Assembly (NCBI GenBank): GCA_016930795.1
Contig: JAFGFY010000070.1
Location: forward strand, 1-40,601
Direction of reading: 5' to 3'
Length of the DNA stretch: 40,601 nt
Source of the DNA: Deltaproteobacteria bacterium
GTDB lineage: Bacteria > Desulfobacterota > DSM-4660 > Desulfatiglandales > HGW-15
Both the position numbers and the translations under genes were made by a program. Shown one piece after another: positions 23,389-31,433 of this stretch (within the stretch, counting starts at the first letter, position 1; every line of letters begins with the position of its first letter). The notes under the pieces are model-generated. The model saw nothing but the letters and a program-made list of their open reading frames with translations. It was not told where the DNA came from and searched no databases.

Positions 23389-25392
23389 ATGAGACGGACA
23401 AAAAGAATGATCACTATTGTTTTTGCCGGTCTTCTCCTTTTAACCATCGGGTGCGCGACCACCCCTTCAAAGCGTCCCGCGATCGGAGAAAAGCCACATT
23501 ATAATAGAACCGTCGCCGTCGGAGACATCCACGGCAGTTTCAGCGGGTTGGTGTCGATTCTCAGGGAAGCCTTCCTCATCGATGACGGGAACCAATGGAT
23601 CGGAGGCGACACTCTGCTGGTGCAAACAGGTGATTTGTTCGATAGGGGGTCGGATGTTCGACCGGTCATGGACTTGTTGATGTCGCTTCAGAGCCAAGCG
23701 GAAGCCTCGGGTGGAAGAGTCGTGGTCCTTTTGGGAAACCATGAAGTATTGAATCTCGTCGGTTCCCTGACATATGTAAACCCGGATGCTTATCGGGATT
23801 TTGTTGGACCTGAGTCTGAAGAAAAACAGCGTCGCGCGTTTGAGCGACGGCAGGCTGTTTTCGGGACTTCCGCCGGCACCGAAAGCGAAGATTCGGAATC
23901 CCGAACACAAGATTGGATGGCCACGCATCCTCCCGGATTTGTAGAATATACCGAGGCCCTGGGCCCGGAAGGGCGTTACGGCAAATGGCTTCGAAGCCAG
24001 CCGGCCATATTCAAGTACGGCGGCACTATCTTTGTTCATGCCGGCATCAGCCCGGCCTTCACGGATCTATCCCTGTCCGCGATCAATGACGATGTGGCTT
24101 CTCAGATAGCTGAATTTGATCGTATCAAGTCCTACTTGGTACAAAAAGGGTACGTGGAGCCCTTCTTTTCTATTTCAGAGGTCATACCCGTAGTGAACGC
24201 GATTTTAGAGTCTGCCGATACCAAGGATCTATCAACTCCCGATCTGGAGACGATTGATCGTTTGAATGAAAGCAAACCCTATCTGGATGGATTTTACGAT
24301 GCATCTTCCCTGATGAATGATGAAGGCCCCCTATGGTTTCGAGGGTTCGCTCAATGGAGCGATGAGCAGCTTGTCTCGTATCTTCCGGAATGGCTTGACA
24401 AAAACAACGCCTGGCGAGTGGTCGTCTCGCACACCCCACAGGCGGACGGAAGGATTCAAGCGAGGCTGGTCGAAAGCCTCTTTCTTATCGACACCGGAAT
24501 GCTCTCCGAATTCTATAAAGGCGGACGTCCCTCAGCATTGGAAATCAAAGACGACGATGTTACGGCGTTGTACGAGTCTGGAGAACGGGTCGTATTTCCC
24601 GCGGCCAAGATCGATTACGTCCCAGGGCATGTCTGGACCGCCAAGGATGGAACCCCTCTCCCGTTTGAGACTCTGGATGAGATCGAGGCATTTTTACTCA
24701 CCGCTTCACCGACGTTCCTAGAAACGATTCGTGCCGGTGTCAATCGACCCAAAAAGTACCTGCTCCACAAAGACGAGCTTCAGACAAGGGCTATCTTTCG
24801 ATGGGAAAGCGAGACCGGCGGGACCATAACCCCGGAGTTCTCCCACAAGACCCGGGGTTTTCGTGACAGTTACCTGAGTGAAATCGCTGCCTATGAAATG
24901 AATCATATTCTCGGCCTCAACAATCTTCCTCCCACGGTCCTGAGAACGATTGACAACAAAGAAGGCACCCTTCAATTATGGGCAGAACAGACCACGCGAG
25001 ATGATGATATGCAACGGAAGGGGATACTTCCACCCGCGGTGACCCCTTGGAACAGGCAAATGTCGGACATGCGGGTATTCGACAACCTGATCAATAACTT
25101 TGATCGGAACCAGACCAATATACTGATCGATGAGAATTGGCAGATGGTATTGATCGATCATACCCGATCCTTTGCCCGAGACAAGACCCTATACCTACCT
25201 GAGAAGATCTCTCGTTGCTCCAGGGGACTGTGGTATGCCCTTCGCCATCTCGATGAGGGGCATGTCAGGGCACTCCTATCCCCTTACCTGAAGACGGATG
25301 AAATCGATGCCTTGTTTGTCCGACAGCAACGGCTCATTGAGTTGATTCAGGATCTCATTATCCGCGATGGAGAAGAGGAAGTGCTTTTTTAA
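23389..25392 (+). CDS. Lipoprotein joining a calcineurin-like phosphatase and a kinase-like domain
   Basis: The 667-residue protein has a lipoprotein signal ending LLTIGC (Cys22), so it should be anchored outside the inner membrane. Residues about 40-350 form a metallophosphatase of the Shewanella-like type. Motifs are VGDIHGSFSGL (45-49), GDLFDRG (81-87), GNHE (116-119), FVHAGISP and VVSHTPQ. Residues about 453-650 resemble atypical kinases. RAIFRW stands at the lysine-strand position, with Arg in place of Lys. YLSEIAAYEMNHILGL holds a likely helix Glu, FDRNQTNIL the catalytic Asp572 and Asn577, and VLIDHTRSF the metal-binding Asp590. The start follows GGGAGG; an upstream in-frame ATG has none. 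It is a single-gene unit. Opposing activities on one exported substrate are inferred, not shown. Confidence 0.82.
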   Translation: MRRTKRMITIVFAGLLLLTIGCATTPSKRPAIGEKPHYNRTVAVGDIHGSFSGLVSILREAFLIDDGNQWIGGDTLLVQTGDLFDRGSDVRPVMDLLMSLQSQAEASGGRVVVLLGNHEVLNLVGSLTYVNPDAYRDFVGPESEEKQRRAFERRQAVFGTSAGTESEDSESRTQDWMATHPPGFVEYTEALGPEGRYGKWLRSQPAIFKYGGTIFVHAGISPAFTDLSLSAINDDVASQIAEFDRIKSYLVQKGYVEPFFSISEVIPVVNAILESADTKDLSTPDLETIDRLNESKPYLDGFYDASSLMNDEGPLWFRGFAQWSDEQLVSYLPEWLDKNNAWRVVVSHTPQADGRIQARLVESLFLIDTGMLSEFYKGGRPSALEIKDDDVTALYESGERVVFPAAKIDYVPGHVWTAKDGTPLPFETLDEIEAFLLTASPTFLETIRAGVNRPKKYLLHKDELQTRAIFRWESETGGTITPEFSHKTRGFRDSYLSEIAAYEMNHILGLNNLPPTVLRTIDNKEGTLQLWAEQTTRDDDMQRKGILPPAVTPWNRQMSDMRVFDNLINNFDRNQTNILIDENWQMVLIDHTRSFARDKTLYLPEKISRCSRGLWYALRHLDEGHVRALLSPYLKTDEIDALFVRQQRLIELIQDLIIRDGEEEVLF

Positions 25393-25417
25393 AGGATAAC
25401 ATGTCCAGCATCATTTT

Positions 25418-25566
25418 CTAGGAGGCTGTCAGAGAATAGCAATTTTTTTCAAAATCAAGGAATGTCTGAAGAAATTACCACAGGCATATAGTTAATATTC
25501 CGAGGATAATTTTTTCGGGCATGATGAAGAGTTGGGGAAAAAGGGCATTATCGGACAGTCTCCTAG
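25418..25566. mobile_element. MITE-like element with terminal inverted repeats
   Basis: The left end CTAGGAGGCTGTCAGAGAAT (25418-25437) matches the reverse complement of the right end (25547-25566, CTAGGAGACTGTCCGATAAT) with few mismatches. The similarity fades over about 30 bases. CTAG at both tips could be a 4-bp target duplication. The inside is AT-rich and codes for nothing. It ends one base before the stop codon of the NTT-HEAT gene. Confidence 0.65.
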
Positions 25567-25567
25567 C

Positions 25568-28500
25568 TTAAGGAGCATGGGCGTATCTTTCAGTAAGTTC
25601 CCTGATTCGCTCTGTCATCATTTTCAGGACACCCCTCAGAACATCATGCCGGCTCATCATGATATCATAGAAATTCTCTCTATTGATCTTCAGCAGTAAT
25701 GTTTCATCCATGGCGGTTGCACTCGCCGAACGAGGACTACCGTCTAGAAGAGCCATTTCGCCGAAATAATCCCCTTTGACGTGCCGCCTAACCTCCAATT
25801 GGTCGATGTGAATGCGTATTTCTCCGCTAACTATCACATAGAGACAATCCCCTATGTCACCCTTGCGAAACAGGGTGGAACCCTTCTCTAAGCGCTCCTC
25901 CTCCATAACCTGTGCAACGTGAAAGAGCTCCTCACCGGAAATCCCCTTAAACAGGGACGTACCTTTTAAAATGATGGTCTTCTCAAGAGTTGAAAGCATG
26001 TTCGACTCCTTTATTGCTTCCCGAAAACGGTCTTTAGGAAATTCCCGTAAATCATTCAATACGGTTTTCTCCCGTGCCACATCACGACCTATGATTTCGC
26101 TCTGCAGTCCGTCATCGGGAAAAGATAGCCAATCGACTTCTTCCAATACAGCCACAAGGCCTTGACTCAGGGTATAATCCAGGGCCACACCTGAGGACCA
26201 CTCATTCGTGGATTGAATCCATTGAAGTAATTTTTTGTCTAAGTCATTGGGCAAATCGCGGAAATAACGCCGGCCGGCCAGGGAGCGGTCTTTGATGGAC
26301 ATGGGCTTTATCAACGGAATCATCCAGCCGCTCTCATTCTTGGGCAGGATGTTTTCTAGGACTTCCAGGAGATCCGGTATTTTGCTCGTGTCCCCTGATT
26401 GCACATATATCAAATAGGTTTCAACGGGTGTCTCCGGTACGCGCAACACAAGCAGTTTAAACAATATTACAGCAAGCTTTCGAATTTCGTTCTTGAAGAG
26501 ATCTCTGAGCAGCAGGCTCTCAGATGTCTTCTCAATTCCGCTCAACAGCTGGTAGTCCTCATAAATATCCCGCGCGATTCTTGACCCCTCTTTTTGGAAT
26601 TGGGTCAATACACTAGCGGGAAGGGGATTTTGCCTGGCGATCTCAAGTAACGTATCGACGGTTTCTGCCTGGATGGGTATTGACGACTCTTCGAACAACG
26701 AGACAAGACAGCGAATCGAATTGAGATCGGGGTAAACTCTCAGTGTCCGGATGATCTCAATCTGGTGATACATGGATGTCTCCGGGAGGTAACAGGCACG
26801 ATCCATCGCGGCAATCACTTTATCCGCGGGATATGTCTTTAACAGACCTCGAGCGCTTGTTCGAAGCTGGGGACAATCCAAACAATCAATTACATGGGGT
26901 ATGAGATTTTCATCTCCCCTGTGATGAACGATCTTCAGAGTCTCCATACGAATACGAATGGATTCGCTTTCTAAGCATTCCCGGAGTTGTGCGTCGGTGA
27001 GAAGCGTTGGAATATAAAGAAGCATTTGCAGGACGAGAATTTTCTGTGTTTCATCTTCACTCTTGAGCAATTCACCAAGGGTTGAGCGAGCGACTTCACA
27101 GAACTCTCTGTCCATAATCAGGATAGCGATGGCTGCCGCGGCCCTTATGTCGGCCTCTCCTTCCATTTCTCCTTCAAGCATTTTTCCTAAGCTTGGGATC
27201 ATCTCTGTCATGTGCCTTTTTCCGGCGATGATCAGAGCATCCTTGGTCAGCGGTCCTTGTTCTTCGATCTTTGCCCGGATTTCCGTATTTGAAACGATTT
27301 CGGGTTGTTCAGCAGTCATGCTTAGGATTTTTTTCTGTACCAGAGGAGATGCCTCCCAAAAGAGTCGATTGAGGGTGTTACGCCATGGAATCAATGACAG
27401 GTTCTCAATCAGTTCCAGGACAAAGACTTGTTGGGCTGCTTCATCGCTGTCGAGTGCTCGGTCAATGGTTGCGATAATGTCGCTGTCAGTGGTATCAAGT
27501 CGCATTCGTTCAAAATCCAAACGACGTTTTTCAATGGCCAACATCAGTGATGAAACGTATTCTCTCTTCAGACGATAAGCACTCAGCACCCAGATACCGA
27601 TGGCCACCAAAGCGATAAAGCTAAGGAGACGCAGCAAAACAGGATAGCTCAAATGCCATGTAGTGAGCAATGCATAGATCAAGACTCCCGTGAGCCCCTG
27701 CAAGCCGGTTCTAATCGTGCCCTCGATAAAAAGCTTGCGGTTCTGTTTGCCGTCAGGGCCTACAGGGACCCATAAAAGCTCCAATGAAGTCTTGTTGACA
27801 GTGAACTTGGTAATCTGTTCCAATATTTTCGTGATCAAGGAACTGTAAAACAGCGGATTGATGAGGAGAGACAAAGAACCTATGCCCAGACCAGCGGGCA
27901 GGGCGAGCATGGCCGGCAAAACACCGAACCTGGTCAGTATCCAGCCCGTCAAGAATACCTGCGCAAAAAGAGAAATGGCCCCTGTCAAAGCGTAAAAGAT
28001 GCCAAAGAAGCTGGCGAGATCCTGTTCCATGGGAAAGAATTGATTGGAGAGAATCAAGAATTGGTACTCCACAATCACGGTAGCCACCGCAGCAGCCCCG
28101 ACCGCAAGGGCTATCATCCTCATATAACCGTCTAAGAATCCGGTTTTGTCTCTTCTCTTCTCCTTCCTTGATTTCTCCGATACGCCTCGGATAAAGTATG
28201 GCCGTATCAGCCACGCCATCAGGACACAGCAGAGAATAAATCCGGCGGCCAAAGTCAGCAAATAGGCAGATCCGAATCTATTGACAAAGGAGGGAATGCT
28301 GGTGCCAATCACGATTCTGGCCACCGGACTGCCGGCCAGAATGATGCCGAATAACCGTTTGGCCTGTCGTGAATTAAACACCATTCCAGCCGCCACCCAG
28401 AATTGGACGCTAATGACTGTCGTGATGACATCAACCCATATATATAGAATCGGAATAACCCCCCCCTCAAGATGAGATTGGATCAATATTAGGCTTAAGA

Positions 28501-28771
28501 TAAAGGTCAAACTACTTAAGGTGATACCGGGAATGAGATCCAGACGTTTCGCCAAGAAATTGTAGACGACCACAGTGAGGGCTACGGCACAGGCCGCCGC
28601 AAGGAACATAAGAGGAAGATAGGATATGTCGAACCTGTTAAGGAAATAGGCGTCTCTAGCGGTTTTGCTTACGGTGAGTGTGGCACCAAAGAAAAAGAAA
28701 TAGGTGAAGAGGAGAACAACAGGCTTCCCCTCACCTTCTTTGATGTTGAGGAGTCTGTAGAGGTGTTTCAT
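25568..28771 (-). CDS. NTT transporter-like protein with HEAT repeats and cNMP-binding domain
   Basis: This 1067-residue protein begins with about twelve membrane segments (residues about 15-420) of the ATP/ADP-translocase (NTT) type, with LTVSKTARDAYFLNRF near the start. Residues about 430-800 are helical repeats of the HEAT type with alternating Leu/Ile and Glu/Arg. Residues about 935-1050 form a cyclic-nucleotide-binding domain: LFKGISGEELFHVAQVM, GDCLYVIVSGEIRI, and the phosphate cassette FGEMALLDGSPRSASATA with its Arg. NTT-HEAT fusions occur in free-living bacteria; the cNMP end adds a ligand switch. The ATG at 28771 follows the histidine-kinase stop by four bases, so the two are coupled. 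Nucleotide exchange is not proven; it may serve as a membrane sensor. Confidence 0.85.
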   Translation of the reverse strand: MKHLYRLLNIKEGEGKPVVLLFTYFFFFGATLTVSKTARDAYFLNRFDISYLPLMFLAAACAVALTVVVYNFLAKRLDLIPGITLSSLTFILSLILIQSHLEGGVIPILYIWVDVITTVISVQFWVAAGMVFNSRQAKRLFGIILAGSPVARIVIGTSIPSFVNRFGSAYLLTLAAGFILCCVLMAWLIRPYFIRGVSEKSRKEKRRDKTGFLDGYMRMIALAVGAAAVATVIVEYQFLILSNQFFPMEQDLASFFGIFYALTGAISLFAQVFLTGWILTRFGVLPAMLALPAGLGIGSLSLLINPLFYSSLITKILEQITKFTVNKTSLELLWVPVGPDGKQNRKLFIEGTIRTGLQGLTGVLIYALLTTWHLSYPVLLRLLSFIALVAIGIWVLSAYRLKREYVSSLMLAIEKRRLDFERMRLDTTDSDIIATIDRALDSDEAAQQVFVLELIENLSLIPWRNTLNRLFWEASPLVQKKILSMTAEQPEIVSNTEIRAKIEEQGPLTKDALIIAGKRHMTEMIPSLGKMLEGEMEGEADIRAAAAIAILIMDREFCEVARSTLGELLKSEDETQKILVLQMLLYIPTLLTDAQLRECLESESIRIRMETLKIVHHRGDENLIPHVIDCLDCPQLRTSARGLLKTYPADKVIAAMDRACYLPETSMYHQIEIIRTLRVYPDLNSIRCLVSLFEESSIPIQAETVDTLLEIARQNPLPASVLTQFQKEGSRIARDIYEDYQLLSGIEKTSESLLLRDLFKNEIRKLAVILFKLLVLRVPETPVETYLIYVQSGDTSKIPDLLEVLENILPKNESGWMIPLIKPMSIKDRSLAGRRYFRDLPNDLDKKLLQWIQSTNEWSSGVALDYTLSQGLVAVLEEVDWLSFPDDGLQSEIIGRDVAREKTVLNDLREFPKDRFREAIKESNMLSTLEKTIILKGTSLFKGISGEELFHVAQVMEEERLEKGSTLFRKGDIGDCLYVIVSGEIRIHIDQLEVRRHVKGDYFGEMALLDGSPRSASATAMDETLLLKINRENFYDIMMSRHDVLRGVLKMMTERIRELTERYAHAP

Positions 28772-28775
28772 GGGC

Positions 28776-30296
28776 TCACTGTAATTTGAGAGGGAAGACA
28801 ATGGAAAACGTGCTTTGTCCGGAGGAAAGGCATTCTGATTTATCCCTAATAAATTGACATTTTGAAATTCTGCCCGGACATAGATCTTCGTCTTTTGGAA
28901 TATATTTACAGCGTGAGCTTTTGAAATCCAAAGAGAATCCTAAACGTTCAGAAAAGCATTTTGTCCTAAGCAGATCTGATCCGGACCCTCCGGCGTTGAA
29001 CTCATAAGCCCTTTTAGACGAATACAACTCAGTCTTCTGTGTATGAAAAAACCCGCCGAAAATCAGTTGTTGGTTATCAGGGGTAATCCCGACACCGAAA
29101 TCCTGAAAACTGACCCGGATTTCGTCATCTTTTTTTCTGGCAACGATTTTGATTGTCCCCTCATCCGGGGTGTTCTCAATGGCATTTCTGAGCAAACCCG
29201 AAAAAACCTTGTCCAGCACATTCCTGTCCATATACACGGAAAGGTCCTTATCTAAATCAAGGGTGATGTTCAATTCTCTTTGTCCCATAGAGGCGATGGA
29301 GCGTTCATATACATCACTCAAGAAAGGAGTAAGAGCGATTTGCTCCATATGGACTTCTTCCTTATGGAATAAGGCCTCCAGTCGTTTGCAGATATACTCC
29401 AACACTTCAGCGCCTTCGCCCCGATATGATTCATTGAATTCCCAAGCCAAATCGGCAGCGCTTTGCAGAAGACCCAGAATCCCCTCTTTTTCTTTCACTC
29501 GTTTCTGATTGAGGATGTCATCAATCCTTGCCTGCAGATCGAGCAAACGTTTTACATTCCGACGGCCACGATCCAGCATGTTATCAAGGCCTGAAATATT
29601 CGCCTCATTGAGTTCTCTCTCAACACGACTGAGGATGGCCATGATCACGGCCAAAGGTGTTCTGAGTTCATGGGATAGATGGTTAATCACCTTTTCTTTG
29701 GCCAGATCCAGAACCCTAAGATCGTCGTAAAGCTTGGCGTTTTCAATGGCAATAGCCATATAGTGAGACGCGGAAATAAGAAATGCCTGATCTTCTTTAT
29801 TGAAATCACCTGTCTTCTTATTCAATGCCTGGAGTGTTCCAATACACTTTTTTTCTCGATTGATAAGCGGAATGCTCAAGATGTTTCGGGTCTTGAAACC
29901 GGTCTTCTTATCGACCTCCGGCAAAAACCGGGGATCGCTGTACGCGTCATTGATGATCAGGGGGCTCCTGTTTTGAAAAACCCAGCCCGCTACCCCTCTG
30001 TCTTTGGGGATCCGGACTTGGTCTTTCTTAAGGTCTGTTGACACCATAGACCATAATTTCTCCCCTGCAGAGTCAATCAAGAACACCGATGCTTTTTCCG
30101 TGTTCATGACCTGATTGGTTTGTTCAATGATCAAAGGAAACAGGGCCTCGATGTCCATTTCAGAGGTCATAATCTGACCCAATTCAAACAGCATTTTTTG
30201 ACGCCGGATCGTTTCCGCGGCAATCCGTTCACTTTCTCTTCGGAGAGTTCCTCTTCTTTCGTCCTGTGATTTCTTACCGTTCAAGGTCGTCACCAT
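28776..30296 (-). CDS. GAF-domain sensor histidine kinase
   Basis: This 506-residue cytoplasmic kinase has a GAF domain (about residues 45-195, with GVAGWVFQNRSPLIIND), a dimerisation/phosphoacceptor helix with HLSHELRTPLAV (His209), and an ATPase domain with NAIENTPDEG and FQDFGVGI. The ATP lid is unusual: after GGFFHTQKTELYSSKRAYEF the glycine box reads GGSGSDLLR. A Cys-bearing insertion follows (RCKYIPKDEDLCPGRISKC) before the last strand FSIVFPLKL. The cysteines may bind metal or sense redox state. No membrane segment is seen. Its stop lies four bases before the NTT-HEAT-cNMP start. A response regulator is divergent across a 268-base gap and is the likely partner. No clear Shine-Dalgarno precedes the ATG. 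Confidence 0.9.
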   Translation of the reverse strand: MVTTLNGKKSQDERRGTLRRESERIAAETIRRQKMLFELGQIMTSEMDIEALFPLIIEQTNQVMNTEKASVFLIDSAGEKLWSMVSTDLKKDQVRIPKDRGVAGWVFQNRSPLIINDAYSDPRFLPEVDKKTGFKTRNILSIPLINREKKCIGTLQALNKKTGDFNKEDQAFLISASHYMAIAIENAKLYDDLRVLDLAKEKVINHLSHELRTPLAVIMAILSRVERELNEANISGLDNMLDRGRRNVKRLLDLQARIDDILNQKRVKEKEGILGLLQSAADLAWEFNESYRGEGAEVLEYICKRLEALFHKEEVHMEQIALTPFLSDVYERSIASMGQRELNITLDLDKDLSVYMDRNVLDKVFSGLLRNAIENTPDEGTIKIVARKKDDEIRVSFQDFGVGITPDNQQLIFGGFFHTQKTELYSSKRAYEFNAGGSGSDLLRTKCFSERLGFSLDFKSSRCKYIPKDEDLCPGRISKCQFIRDKSECLSSGQSTFSIVFPLKLQ

Positions 30297-30358
30297 TCAT
30301 GCGGCTTATGTCACGTAGAGTTAGAGGGCATTTTATAATTGAACTGAGATTATTCAAG

Positions 30359-30439
30359 GAAAATGCTCTCACCTCCAACATTTTTTCATTCCGACCGACC
30401 CTTCATTTGGTATGAAGACCCCAAATAAGGAGCATTTTC
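30359..30439. promoter_or_regulatory. Inverted repeats between kinase and response regulator
   Basis: GAAAATGCTC (30359-30368) and GAGCATTTTC (30430-30439) are perfect inverted copies 61 bases apart, and ATTTGG pairs with CCAAAT between them. The site lies in the divergent control region of the kinase and the regulator. It could be a shared operator or a looping RNA leader. Confidence 0.4.
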
Positions 30440-30564
30440 ATCTATGGAGCAGTTTTGACTTGACTATATACTAAGGCATCTGATAGGAACGTAGCGGTGA
30501 TATGATAATCCATTGAATTCAAAACGCCTAGTAAAAATAGACCGTTAGCAAGGAGGAACGTGAC

Positions 30565-31101
30565 ATGGCAACGGATGACATTCTAAAGGGGAAAAAGATC
30601 CTCATTGTCGATGATGAAGAAGATATTCTTGAAATATTGAAGCTTTTCCTCGAACAGTGTGACATAGAGACCGCGTCTACCTTTGATGAGGCCAAGGAAC
30701 TATTAGAGAAGAGCACTTATGATGTAGCCATCTTGGACATTATGGGTGTCAGGGGCTTTGAACTCTTGGGGATCGCCAGCGAGAGGGCAACCCCGGCCCT
30801 GATGCTCACCGCGCACGGTCTAAATCCTGAAAATCTGATAAAATCCATCCAAGAAGGCGCCAAATCCTACATCCCCAAAGAAAAGATGAATGAGATAGAT
30901 GTCTATCTCAAAGAGATATTCTTTGCCAAAGAGGAGGGAGTGGAGAAGCCGGGAAATTGGTTTGCCCGCCTCAGTTCTTTCTTTGATGAGCGGTTCGGCT
31001 CCAATTGGAAAAAAGAGGATGAGAAGTTTTGGGCGGAATTTGACAAGAATTTCAAAGTTTCAGAGGAGAAGCTTGCTAAGATCAAGTATTGGATTGGATA
31101 G
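30565..31101 (+). CDS. Single-receiver response regulator
   Basis: This 178-residue protein has one receiver domain (about residues 8-125) and a charged, aromatic C-terminal tail of about 50 residues that has no DNA-binding motif. Receiver residues are complete: Asp16-Asp17, phosphoacceptor Asp58 (AILDIMG), Thr82 (LTAHG) and Lys105 (SYIPK). The tail (NWFARLSSFFDERFGSNW, then KFWAEFDKNF) may bind a protein or membrane partner. AAGGAGG precedes the ATG. It faces away from the GAF histidine kinase at 28776 and is its probable partner. It would act by protein contact, perhaps on the NTT-HEAT-cNMP protein. Confidence 0.88.
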   Translation: MATDDILKGKKILIVDDEEDILEILKLFLEQCDIETASTFDEAKELLEKSTYDVAILDIMGVRGFELLGIASERATPALMLTAHGLNPENLIKSIQEGAKSYIPKEKMNEIDVYLKEIFFAKEEGVEKPGNWFARLSSFFDERFGSNWKKEDEKFWAEFDKNFKVSEEKLAKIKYWIG

Positions 31102-31232
31102 AATCTCGCTTTTCTATTTTTTTCGTTATACACCCTGATCAGTCAAGATCCAACAAGGCTCTGATTACCCTTGGTAATTTCCTTTATGGCCGGGAAAGAA
31201 GCTCAAGGATTTCAGAGTCTTTTTTTGGATTT

Positions 31233-31366
31233 TTCTCCCAATGAATTGGGAGAAGGGATCAAGGATCCGAGGTTTCAAGGATTCAGACTACCAGATCTTC
31301 AGTTCCTTATAGTTCTTTAGTATTTCACTTGAACCCTTGAATCCTGGGCCCCTTGAACCCTTTGAG
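31233..31366. repeat. Hairpin plus inverted octad arrays
   Basis: TTCTCCCAAT and ATTGGGAGAA (31233-31254) form a perfect 10-bp palindrome around GA. Directly after it, 8-nt units of the type CAAGGATY run to 31287. After about 40 unique bases the inverted units appear (CCTTGAAY type, 31326-31366). It sits between convergent genes. The rest of 31102-31433 holds nothing recognisable. Confidence 0.6.
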
Positions 31367-31433
31367 CATCTCGGCTTGAAAGAAAAAGGCTTTATTAATT
31401 AACGACAGACTCTTTTGGAAGATGATCCTTTTT

